From Trileptium ribeirensis (taxonomy: Eukaryota > Nematoda > Enoplea > Enoplida > Thoracostomopsidae), in assembly GCA_030248225.1 (NCBI GenBank), contig JASANE010012242.1, positions 1-64,000 of the forward strand: a DNA stretch of 64,000 nt. Direction: 5' to 3'. Under the pieces are notes generated by a model. That model was given only the letters and a program-made list of their open reading frames with translations, did no database searches and was not told where the DNA came from. A program made the translations under genes and the position numbers. Positions within the stretch are counted from its first letter, which is position 1; the number at the start of each line of letters is the position of its first letter. Positions 1 to 10,411 of the stretch are shown piece after piece.

Positions 1-1448
1 ATCGAACAACAAACGAGCCTTAGTCGACTGATTCCCTCGAATCGTCGCCAGGGCAGTCTGCAAGACGATCTGCTCGCCATGCGACAGTAACGACGTGTTC
101 ATGGGGGCCCCTGATTCCTCCGATGCCGTCTCAGCCGTCATCATTGCACTTTCCTGCTTTGCAGACGTTGGTTTCGAACCGAATTTGGTCAAGCACAAGC
201 TTCGATGGCGGCCTGGCTTTTTGCAGTACACGCATTCCCTAGAGTTGGGACAATTTTTTATGAGGTGACCGTTGTTAAGACACAAATAACAACGACCTTT
301 CAACTGCTTGCGCCGAGCTGCGACTGTTGGATGAAGACAACACTGATAGCTGTAATGCCAATTTGAGCAAGAAATGCATTGTGTGCTACTAGACTTATTG
401 TTCGCGCTATTGTTGAGGAACGACGCCGAGCTGGGAGTGGACTTTCCGGATACCAATCGTCTGGATGACTTGTGACCACTACTAGACTGGTTATCTCGAC
501 TGGACCCCTGCCGATCATCCGATGCGCTGGGTCCGAACGTACGTTGGCTCCAATCTCGAGCCCGAATCTTATCCTTCAACAACGTCCGGAGACAATTCAA
601 CGTCCATGGATTCGCTCCGTTTCTGCGGTACAACTCCATCTTGACGTAATGTGGCAATTTGGACAGAATTATTGGTGTGAACACCTGTCCGAACGTCTCT
701 TCGGTGAGACCAAATGCTATCAAGCTACGAATATGTCGTTCACAGTCGCCAAATATTGACTGAAACTTCTGCGAATAGTGGGAGACTGTGGGAAGGTCCA
801 ACATCGCTTCAAAATGTGCGAAAACTGCTAATTGTTTGTTTCCGAACCGATCTATTAGCACGTCAACGACTGTGGAATAATTTTCAGCAGTCAATCGATA
901 CCCATCCACCACCCGAAGGGGTCCCCCAACAAAAAACCCCGCAAATACTTCAGTTTCTCGACTGCGGAAAGGTCACTGTTGTCGTGGACAGTGGACGAAA
1001 AACTATCCCAAAATTCATCCCATTTTAGTGGGTCCCCAGAAAATTTCTTAATTTCAAGTTTCGGCAGTTTGACCCGCGCCCCATGCGCGTGGTTTAACGA
1101 CGTGTTACCCGCACCCTCATGTGTCGACTCTGATACTTGGGGATTGCCCACTAAATTAATGGTAGACAGCTTAGCTTTAAGCTTACTGACAGTATCGAGG
1201 ATTGTTTCATCGATTTCTGATGCCCGTTCAATGTCATCTCCGATAGCTTCCTCCTCTAGCGCTAAAGCGATTTCTTCATTGATACTTTCAAGCTTAGTGC
1301 GATAATCACTTAGCTTAGCGATACAACTTTGAATGGTTTCTCTGTCAGAAAACTCGGACGAGGCCGAAAATTTCTCGGCCCGTTTGACTTCCTTGGTGAC
1401 ATTTGCCCGCACCTCTCCCCTTTGGTGCTGCCGTAAAAGCAATGTTTT
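1..1448 (-). pseudogene. BEL/Pao LTR-retrotransposon gag, running into protease at the window edge
   Basis: Read on the minus strand, this is the Gag part of a BEL/Pao polyprotein. The first segment (1442-891) has a charged helical N-terminus, then a DUF1759-like block with LPKLEIKKFSGDPLKWDEFW and a VEKLKYLRG motif, typical of Pao Gag. At about 900-930 the frame shifts by one base in a run of C/G; the downstream frame resumes with VVDGYRLTAENY and RFGNKQL and continues open to base 1. That frame contains a CCHC zinc knuckle (C-YL-C-LNNG-H-LIKN-C, about 250-295) and a second Cys/His cluster (CVYCKKPGRHRSLC, about 190-235). It ends in ARLLFD, the start of a retropepsin active-site block, so pol should continue beyond the edge. 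No ATG precedes the first segment; a stop lies at 1449-1451. One frameshift marks it as decayed, or as carrying a sequencing error. Confidence 0.85.
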
Positions 1449-1697
1449 TCAAGTCATCGATATAAAGTTTTCATAAAACGATAATTTTCAGGCACGGTTG
1501 AACGGTTCACAAAGTTGTTGTAGCCTAAGGGTCTCCGAACTGAGACGGCTCTCAAATCTGAGAGAGTATTCACAACCGAAAGCACCACCAGAAAGCTAAA
1601 ATCACAAACACAACTTACACTCTGTGCTCTGGAATTCCCAAGCAACAAACGACAAATGGCGAAAGTGTTACTGGTTATAATCACAACGAAGGACCAC
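1449..1697. other. Leader or LTR-side flank of the BEL/Pao fragment
   Basis: No coding sequence is visible. A 15-base string beginning TTCATAAAACG at 1470-1484 recurs just inside the neighbouring foldback element (about 1709-1723), so the boundary between the two elements may be a nested insertion. No long terminal repeat pair can be defined because the other end of the retroelement is outside the window. Confidence 0.4.
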
Positions 1698-3062
1698 GTG
1701 AAATAATTTCATAAAACGATAACTGAATCGCAAAGACCATAATCAGCATCTAACAAACAAGAATAAGTCCAATCATTTCCGATGTTTTCACAGCAGGATA
1801 CCTCGAATATTGCTTCAAAAGCTGGACAATATCGTAAAAGACCAACGTAGTTGAGTAACTTTTCTCCCCGCTCCAAGATTTTTAATACAACTAGCGCTAT
1901 TTCTTGTTCTTATAAAAGAATGATCTACTGTTTTCCCAAAAATATTCTTTTTGTCAAACAAAACGACATTCCGGCCTACAATTACCTCAATTTCCCGGCT
2001 TTAACGAGTACGGCGACAGCTTGACTAGCATGATTCATCGGCATTTGGCTGACAACTGGGAGCCGGTCTTGGCCACAGGGGCCGCATATTTGGATCGTAC
2101 GTTGGGCGAAAACCATCGGTTCAAACAGACCGTCTTGGTCTTGTCGGACAGTCAAGCCAGACATGTCCGAGGTATTACGGGCGGCACCGTCATCGCGGTT
2201 TCGGGCGGTCGATATCGTGATATGGTCGACGCCGTCCGTCAATTTCGCATCAACATCCTCGATTACCACGTTATCATCATCAACTGCGGCGTCAACGACG
2301 CCCAACGAAGCGCCGCTGAACAAGAAAACTCGTGGATGACCCTCGAGAGATTTCTTGAACATCAACCGTTCGGGCCACATGTAATTCTCTGCTTACCGGT
2401 GCCGCATCCCGACATGCCAACCGTGGTTGAGCATTCCAGCCAGTGGCATTGCGCTTGCAAGGATCCGGTTTCTACCATCTCAATTGGTCGGCGATGGCGA
2501 ACTGCCCATTTGTTGGGGCAACCCGCGTTTGTTCGACAACGACTCGTTCCACATCAATCATACCGGATTTCGACGACTATTTGTCGAGTGTGCCGCGATG
2601 GTTCCGGATTTGCGTTTGGTGTCGTATTCGATGTCGAAAGAGTGTCACGCCTATCGCAGAGATGGCAATGGACACTTCTACCGTTAGAGTATGAAAGGAA
2701 GAACGCCGAATGGGAATTCCATTCGGGGATCTTCCATTTGATTTTTGGGAGTTTCCGGGCGACAACTGGCAACTTTTTGTCGGCCGGAATGTCTTTTTGT
2801 TTGACAAAAAGAATATTTTTGGGAAAACAGTAGATCATTCTTTTATAAGGACAAGAAATAGCGCTAGTTGTATTAAAAAAATCTTGGAGCGGGGAGAAAA
2901 GTTACTCAACTACGTTGGTCTTTTACGATATTCTCCAGCTTTTGAAGCAATATTCGAGGTATCCTGCTGTGAAAACATCGGAAATGATTGGACTTATTCT
3001 TGTTTGTTAGATGCTGATTATGGTCTTTGCGATTCAGTTATCGTTTTATGAAATTATTTCAC
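1698..3062. mobile_element. Foldback element: ~285-bp near-identical inverted arms around an SGNH-type ORF
   Basis: The left arm (1698-1981) and right arm (2777-3062) are reverse complements with only a handful of mismatches and small indels. The ~795-bp centre holds the SGNH-like ORF. Long inverted terminal repeats suggest a foldback DNA transposon or a DIRS/Ngaro-like tyrosine-recombinase element cut down to its accessory ORF. No recombinase, RT or DDE transposase is present, so the copy would be non-autonomous. No clear target-site duplication is visible at the outer edges. Confidence 0.75.
2030..2687 (+). pseudogene. SGNH/GDSL-hydrolase-like ORF, frameshifted
   Basis: The first frame (ATG at 2030) carries block I as VLVLSDSQARHV, with the presumptive nucleophile Ser in the codon at 2150, and block III as INCGVNDAQ (G-x-N-D). 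It then loses frame at about 2400-2430. The second frame (2427-2687) carries block V as FDNDSFHINHTG, whose D-x-x-H (2541-2552) would supply the acid and histidine. The order and spacing of the three blocks match SGNH hydrolases. Such domains are known as accessory ORFs in some non-LTR (CR1-like) and tyrosine-recombinase retroelements. It lies entirely inside the inverted-arm element above. An esterase or deacetylase role is inference from the family; substrate unknown. Confidence 0.65.
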
Positions 3063-3160
3063 AGGCTGTAAGGGATCTTTATATGTTACAGCTGGCTGTA
3101 AGAAACAACAGTTTTTAACAGCAGGCCATTAGATACAATAATCGGTTACAGCAACCTCAT

Positions 3161-3312
3161 TATCGATATTGGTGTCTCCTCCAGTTTGATATTCGTGCCC
3201 CTCCAGTTTGGCATTGGTGCCCCAGATTGATATTGGTGTCAACCTACAGTTTCATATTCGCCCCCTCCAGTTTGATATTGGTGCCTCAATCCAGTGTGAT
3301 ATTGGCTCCCAC
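3161..3312. repeat. Degenerate short tandem repeat, ~22-27-bp unit
   Basis: About six imperfect copies of a unit resembling TCCAGTTTGATATTGGTGCC follow one another. Unit length varies and copies are diverged. No coding potential. Confidence 0.7.
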
Positions 3313-4124
3313 TAATAGTGAGAACCAGCTTACCATTTGTTTTCATAGCCGCTACATAAAGAACATTAGCAGTATATAGAACACGTGCTGTGTAAAAAAT
3401 AACTACGTGCTTGCAAAGACTAAAAGTATGCGCAATTTTTAATACTTTTCGTGGCCTTTAAGACGACATAGTTGTTTCCTGGAAAATTAGGTAGCAACTC
3501 TGGCTCTATTTTTAAACACAGGGCAAAATTTTCTACAAATATAGTAATTGCAACTAACGCTGTATAAAAAAATACCGCCACCGAAAACCTTAAATAGACA
3601 TCTCGCGAAGCAGCATTATAACAATACATAAATGATGAAAATAATATAATATATACCCTCAAACATGGTAAAATGTGTTCTGCGTGTATTTTCCATGACT
3701 AAAAATTAATCACCACCGTGGATATTTATGTCGAAGAAATATTCTTGGCAAATATCCTTCTGGGCAAATATTTAAGGCAGAAGGTTGACCAGTTTCGAGC
3801 ACGCTTTTTCGCCATCGCGACACAATAGAAATTGTACTTTTTTACGACAACACTCTTTGCAGCGTCGGCTTATGTCGTTTCACCTGGTTGTGATTTCTTA
3901 ACTAATCTGTGAGCGCAAATTCCTCTGGTCGACCATTTGGATCGCGGTGGCGTCGACGTCATTTTCCGGGTTGGTCATCCACGATTGAGTAAAAGACACA
4001 CATGTCTCGACCTGCGAGCACGTGATGATCCGCACAAATCCACCAAATCTAAAAAAATAAACAAAGAATGGGTCATAATAACCTAGAATCGAAAGCCCGA
4101 ATAAGATAATCGATAACCAAATTG
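3313..4124. other. AT-rich intergenic stretch, nothing recognised
   Basis: Only short chance reading frames. No repeat array, hairpin or conserved protein motif was seen. Confidence 0.5.
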
Positions 4125-5060
4125 CGAGGGTAGGGGCAAAAGCCGGCCCCGGCCCCGCACCCGGCCCCGGCCTAAGGGCGTAAAACCCGGTCCCGGCCAC
4201 CTGACAAGGCCCAGCGTAAAAGCCGGCCCGGCCCCGGACCCTTCCAAGGGTAAAAGCCGGCCCCAGGGCCGGACCCGGCCCCAAAGTAAAGAAAGCTGTA
4301 TTAAAATGAAACACTGATAAGAACTGCATTTATTTTGTTTCAATATTAAATTTATTATATACATGACAATCCGCTGCGACATTGCTTTGTGTGGGTTCTT
4401 CGCAAACGTAGCGTTTGTACACTTACGTTTCCCAGGCTGCACGACGGGGACGTGAACCACTTAGTGACGTGACACAATATACCTGCTTCAGGGAGGTTGG
4501 CAAAAATGGGAAAGAAAACTCCGTGTCCGTGACAAAAGGGACTGTTTCTTTAAAACACTTCGGTAAGAGATCACAAATATCTGAGTTAAACTGATTATGC
4601 TCCTTAGAATATTTTCGGTGATGTACCAGATAAGCAAACGATATAACCTGAGATGCTTCAAAAAGCGTATGTTTGTATGTTAAGACTGAGACGTAGAAAG
4701 ACCCAATCTGGAAAGTTGTGTCGTATCCAACTACCAAGGGATGATCTTCGACTACCGGCAAAGAAGCCACATCTTTGAGCTTACTTAGCAATTCATTTAA
4801 TACTAAATGAACCAAAAGATGAGAAAATACTTGGATTTCATTCTTAATGTAGCTCTCTTTTCCTCAGGAGCCGGGGTTGGTTTTTATCCTGGGTAGTGTC
4901 GGGCTTTTACGCTGGGTTGGGGCCAGGGCCGGCTTTTTTACCTTTGGGGCCGGGTCCTGGGCCGGAGCCGGATTTTACCTTTGGCCAGGCCCGGAGCCGG
5001 GACCGGCTTTTACCCTCTGTGGCCGGGTCCGGGGCCGGGACAGGCTTTTACCCGTACCCA
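4125..5060. mobile_element. Element with GC-rich inverted arms around a MULE-like fragment
   Basis: Both arms are made of short GGCCGGGGCCGGGTAAAAGCC-type units in opposite orientation (about 4125-4290 and 4890-5060). The outer edges match as an inverted pair: AATTGCGAGGGTAGGGGCAA on the left, and the complement of TTTTACCCGTACCCAATTGCG on the right. The AT-rich centre carries a transposase fragment on the minus strand. The surrounding DNA is AT-rich, so the arms stand out. The arrangement suggests a DNA transposon with long repetitive terminal arms; the exact ends are uncertain. Confidence 0.6.
4423..4815 (-). pseudogene. MULE-like DDE transposase fragment
   Basis: The 130-residue frame contains VVGYDTTFQIGSFYVSVLTY, then FAYLVHHRKYSKEHNQF, then KETVPFVTDTEFSF. 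This resembles the catalytic core of MULE-type transposases: a first Asp in a D-[G/T]-T-F block and a second Asp ~70-80 residues later in V-T-D-x-E. The catalytic Glu region and both termini are missing, and the frame runs into unrelated sequence after about 4500. It is a remnant. Family assignment is from motif memory only; another DDE superfamily is possible. Confidence 0.5.
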
Positions 5061-5575
5061 ATTGCGATGCTAAATTGACGAAACAGTGACCCCGAGCTGC
5101 GTGTAAATCTTGTTCAATGAAATATTATGTCTGCTTACATAAGCTAATGTCACTTTAGTTTTAAGGTCGTAAACTGACTTGACAAAACCCAGTTGTACGC
5201 ACCTAAAGTAAACTCAAGCACTGTAAATTTATGTATATATGTAAAGGGAAACTATTTGTGTTCTATGTTTTCCCGTTTTCAGTAGCCATTAATGGAACGC
5301 TGATTTTTTGCCAATTGTCAACGAAATTTTGCTACTATAATTTAATAAATTGGTAACGGATAGAGATTTGAGTCTAATTTTTATAATGCGGTGGACTAGG
5401 ATCGTATATATACATATAGTATTGGCTTCACTGCAAGAAAACACCTGTCATATTAAAAATAGGGCGGTCAAAACAAACAATATATGCCAAGGCCGTCATT
5501 TTATGTAACAGGGCCGTCCCGGCCCTGTCACGAGCGTTTCATGGCTTTCGTACCCAAATTGCGTCTAAACGCGTT
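5061..5575. other. AT-rich intergenic stretch, nothing recognised
   Basis: No supported gene. The final ~100 bases grade into the tandem array that follows. Confidence 0.5.
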
Positions 5576-6105
5576 GGCATGGGAACCGTTGTGCATAAAA
5601 TGCCGTATTATATCACGGGAACCGTATTGTATAGAACACCGTAGAGTACCACGGGAACCGTCTTGTATAAGATGTCGTATGGTCTCTGTGAACTCTGTAT
5701 AAAATGTTATACCATATCAGTAAAGTTTGTATAAAATGCTATACCTTATCAGTATAAAAATGTTATACCATATCAGTAAAGTTTGTATAAAATGTATGCC
5801 TTATCAGTATAAAATGTTACACCTTATCAGTATAAAATGTTATGCCTTATCAGTGAAGCTCGTATAAAATGTTATACTTTATCAGTGAAGCTTGTATAAA
5901 ATGTTATACTTTATCTGTGAAGCTTGTATAAAATGTTATACTTTATCAGTGAAGCTTGTATAAAATGTTATATTTTATCAGTGAAGTTGTATGAAATGTT
6001 ACACCTTATCAGCGAAGTTTGCATAAAACGTTATACCATATCAGTGAAAGGTTATGTAAAATGTCGTACTACATCCATTAACCGTTTCGTATAATATGTC
6101 GCACT
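5576..6105. repeat. Tandem array of a ~33-bp unit
   Basis: Some 14 units can be followed, consensus about GTATAAAATGTTATACC plus TTATCAGTGAAGCTT. The first units read GGGAACCGT-TTGTATA and are more diverged; the centre (about 5850-5980) is nearly uniform; the last units diverge again. Each unit contains the near-palindrome TATAAAATGTTATA. Decay toward both edges is the usual signature of unequal-exchange arrays. Confidence 0.85.
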
Positions 6106-9100
6106 CCTTGTTGTACTTGACGAATTTGATCACCGGGACGAGTGTTTTACGAGGCACGCTGAACGAAATAAAGAAAATTAGGCTGATTAAGCTGATTTAG
6201 GAGACTGGACACTACGCTCCCCACCGACAGAAAAATAGGCATCACGCAGAAACCCCAACCAGTCGCCGCTTCGCGTTAAAACTTTGACGGTGATGACCGT
6301 CCGGGAATAGGAGGCCCCTGGCTGCACGTTCTAGCAAGCAAGTTTGTTAAGACTGAAATGAAAAATATTAAGTTTACTTGGTTTTAGCGATATATTAAGT
6401 AATGGTCACGGAAAACAACAAGTCGCAGCAAGCGGAAATCGTACGTTTGGTAGCCTTCGCGATTATTAGAGACGACGGATGTCTGGTTAATTCGACGGCC
6501 CGTCACCGTCTACTGTACCAAGATCCGAAAAATAACCGGAGCAGGCTGGTAGAACACTCTGGGGAATTGTGGTTGGTCATTCAAAGTCGCCCCGGACAAC
6601 GCCGGAACTTCGCTTGTAACGCATAGTGACAATCGATACTTACGCTAGGTGGGATTGTCAACGTAGAACCCGGACTGTTACCTTCCGTGGAGTTAGGTCA
6701 TACCATATATATATATAATATGTAAACGAATATGAGTGCGTGTGTATGCCACTTGGACGACTATTCCAGGTTAAATCGCCTCGTTTCCTTAGCTCCGTTG
6801 TAGCGTATGACTAATGCGAGCCCCCACCTTCCGACAGTCTCGGTGTCCTACCCCGCTTTTGAAACGGTGCATGCGACCCCTCGTTTTGTTCATAGCGACT
6901 AGTTGAGTCCAACGACGTGTGCCGGACCTCCGTCCGAGTCCCCGCTGACTCGCGGTAGTCTCTCAAAGGTGCATAGACAACTGCTGCCAACTGCTGATGG
7001 GCACCGATGATTCGACATTTTTCGCTCAACTCTAAAATGGGCGAACCGCCCCTCATTGGATTCGTCTTGACGAGACATCTCCAAAAATACCAGGCGGGTC
7101 TCGGTCCGCCGCCCCGTTAACCCAGGACAGCCGATGAAAGCGTCCCTACCGTAGCCGCTACTCTCTCTAATAGTTGTGATTTAGTACCATTTTTCCCCAT
7201 GCCGTTTCGGTGGTGGTATCACCCTCATTCAAATCGCCGTTGGACGACGAGTCCAACGATACCCGGCGGGCGTCGCTCCGCCCAACCGTTAACACAGGAG
7301 AGCCCGCTAAAACTCCACACACTAATGTACATCGGAACCCATAAGTGGGTCCCGATCCGCCACCACGTCCTTCCCCCCTCGTGTTTGGTATCGATCGGCC
7401 CCATTCTTCATCCTGGCACCGAATCTTGCTCCAGCCCCTCGAAATTCCCCAGGGATTCCCCTTGTCCCGTTTCCCTTCCCACGCCCTCTCCGTTTCCTCG
7501 CTGTCCTTTCGTTTTTGTCCTCGTTCTGTCTCTAACCGACGTTTCTGGTCGGTTTTCTTCTTTGTCGCTTTGTTGTTGTTGTTTTTGATGTGTTGTGCGT
7601 GTGTATTTATCCTGAGCGACCTTTCTTTCGCTCAGGAAGCCTACATGTCTAATGTGTAGTGTATGTGTTTGTGCATGTGCATGTGTGTAGATGTAAGGAT
7701 ATATATGTATATAACCATATATAAGGACACCGAAAAACGGACGGACGAGGACACCACGTACTAAAAGACGTTAAATTTTAGAGTTTAACGGACGGACAAA
7801 GTATGGACGGATAGGACGAACGGGGGCGACATTAGGGCTCTCTCGCAGAACCTAGGGGCTCTGTAACAGGGCGCCTGACCATTTAGGGGTACGTTAGTGT
7901 TTGTCCCGTCTCTGGCCCCGAGACAGATAATTTCCCGTCGTCGGTTCCCCCCCGGCGAGACTATGAAACATAGACACTCGCAAGCAAATTTCAAACAAGC
8001 TCGGTTCTTTTTCGTTGCCCTTGGATGTCCTCGTGTACGAGAGTTATCTGCTAAGTCGAATTTAGCTTAATTAGGATGGCGGCAAGTCGAAAACCACAAA
8101 GGCCGAGTTGATGTTTGCAGACTCGGGATGGGCTGGGAAGAGCAAATAGTCGAAATATGAGCAGATTGTCACGCTAATTGGGGCTGAAGAAGGCAATTGC
8201 GTGACCCAAAGATATCTTTAATAGTTTGACTTAAGCTGGGACCGGAAGCCGTTTAAATATTGTGAGTTTAAGATCCAATTTCGCTGGACATCCGGCGATA
8301 AGGACGGCAAATTGGGACTTCAGAGTTTGCTTTTCCTGAGAAAATCGGGACAAAAATCACAGATGGTCAACTTCCGAGTACTCGGAAGATTCAAACTTGA
8401 TGTCGGCAAATTTAATTGAAGCCGACTCTCTTTAAGGACATCGACGGTTTACGGTAGCCGTCAAGATTCAATTTTCCGGAAGTGTCCCCAATTGGACACT
8501 GAACTAAAACCCAAGAAAAATGGGCGTTGCCCGACCGACGACGATTGGATAGCAACAAGATCGCTATCCTAAACTATGGGCAGAAAATTCGAGGCGACGA
8601 CCAACGCGTCGACTCGTGGAATTAGTTCGACTTCGACAGCGCGGAGTTCGGTCGACTTTACTGACCGGCTCCAGCGCATTGTTTTCATGTTATCTATGGT
8701 TTTCATTCGGCTCTGTGTTTGCTTTTTTTTCGCTTTTCGCCTCGAATGGACTCGATGGACCAGGGATGTTCCGCGAATGCGCATGCCTCGCGAAGGGGGT
8801 TCAGCTGGTGCTGCCCCAAGGATCGACATTCGTAAGTACGTGAAGGTCTAATGGTTGCAGGGGTCTAGTTTTCCCTGCTGTGTGAAGAGTAACAGACCGT
8901 TCGTCTAGTCACCTCCAGAATGTAGCATGACCCTTACTCGTAAGTAGAATTATTCGTATTCGGGTTCTGATCCTCCCTACCCCACGGAAATGCTACACAC
9001 GACTTCAACTGGAATCAACCTTTCATACCGAGTTCCGTTGCAGAAGGCGTTAGGCGATTTTCGGTACACCCGCACAGAGCGTTGTGAAGACTGGGCAATT

Positions 9101-10279
9101 AGGTCGAAGCCTTGCTGGTTCCCCGTGGTCGTAGGTAGGGCACAACAAAATGGACGCTTCTTGTCCAGGTTTCACATGACTTGCTTCTTTTGAGTTAGGA
9201 TCGACGACATTTCCTGAGCCGACCACGGTTAAATTTCTTGAACATGCAGGCCACAGAAAATAGGGAGTTGTTCAATGGTTTTGCTATTACGGTTTCCAAA
9301 TTTGCAGCTTAGTTGATCGTTCAATGCTCATGCCGTGTTTGGGCTTGGACAGAAACGCAGATTAGGAACGGAGGACTAGCCTCCGTCGGGCTTCAGGAAG
9401 CCCGTAAAATTTCTTCTATTTTATCGAGTTAAGAAAATTTGGGAATTTAAAAGACTAAACAAATTCTAGGGACGCTAACTTGAGCTTAAGGTGTTTGCTG
9501 TTTTCACGGAATGTTGTCTCGGAATCGTCTTGACTCAGTTGTTTGAATCTGACTTTAGAGCACATAGACGACATATTCGGTAGGCATCTCATTTGTACAT
9601 CAATCTCATTAGGACGACTGACCGGAGAAATGGTAGGTGACCACCTTAAAACCTCTTTGATCACAAAAGTTGGCTAGGGGAATAACACCCCCGGCCGACC
9701 AAAATTCCAGCGACCCCGTTTGGTGCCGCGAACGCTCCGTTTGATGGTGATACGCCAGTTTTAAGCCCCGAAAGATTATTCTAACAAAACAACTAAGTCT
9801 ACCGGTGTTCACCACTGCACTACGCAATGGTCTTCTCTCGAGACCACTGTCTAAAGGAAACGGAATCAAGGCTTACTCCTGCGCCATCACTAGATGGTGT
9901 CATTGCGGGAGAAACACTCCGTGTCCCCCGCCTCTAAACAAAATTTTAGGACTTCCTAAAAATCAAAAAACTTACCTCCTCGCTCAGGCCATTTCGGCCC
10001 CGAACCGGACGAGTGCAAAACCCCTTTTTCTTCTTGGAGCGAGCTGATCGCTGAGTTTAGCTTTTCTTTGATTTTAGCTCGGTTTGCCCATTAGGCTATG
10101 TACTATGTATTCCCAGTTTCAGTTTCTCTACAGTTTCAGCGCCAGACAGTTATATTTTTCCGTTTCATGAATTGGTCCTGCACGGAGAATTTAAGTCCGC
10201 TGCAGTTTCATTGGTCTTAACCATTCAGCCATAGGAACACCTCAACATTGACAACGAAGTCAATGGTAACTCAACTGCA
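6106..10279. other. GC-richer block without a recognised gene
   Basis: Composition rises visibly above that of the AT-rich flanks. One plus frame around 8074-8850 is open except for four or five stops, and diverged internal duplications occur (a CCGCCC...CCGTTAACMCAGGA block near 7090-7130 and again near 7262-7305). No protein motif of a known retroelement could be identified on either strand. It may be an old, saturated retroelement or a foreign insertion; both are inference. A short perfect hairpin (CGGGCTT-CAGG-AAGCCCG) lies at about 9387-9405. Confidence 0.4.
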
Positions 10280-10411
10280 CAACAGGGCAGTTGAGACACT
10301 GCATACAGCAGTGTATTAGGACCACAAGATCGTCGTTAGAGAGCCAAAAGACAAACAACCAAAGAGAAAACAAAATACACTGCTGTATGCAGTGTCTCAA
10401 CTGCCCTGTTG
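10280..10411. repeat. Perfect 37-bp inverted repeat with 58-base loop
   Basis: Bases 10280-10316 and 10375-10411 are exact reverse complements, beginning CAACAGGGCAGTTGAG on the left arm. The loop is A-rich. It could be a small MITE, a snap-back insertion or a source of a long RNA hairpin. No coding sequence surrounds it. Confidence 0.9.

Noticed and set aside
4083..4329. Gly/Pro-rich frames in the GC arms (GPGPGAGPGPAFA type)
   Set aside because: Translation of microrepeats; appears on both strands and in several frames.
5576..6105. CRISPR-like reading of the 33-bp array
   Set aside because: Units are contiguous without unique spacers and the DNA is eukaryotic.
7199..7588. 129-codon plus-strand frame rich in Pro/Ser ending in Cys/Phe
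   Set aside because: Low complexity, no motif, lies in the GC-richer block where chance frames are longer; not called a gene.
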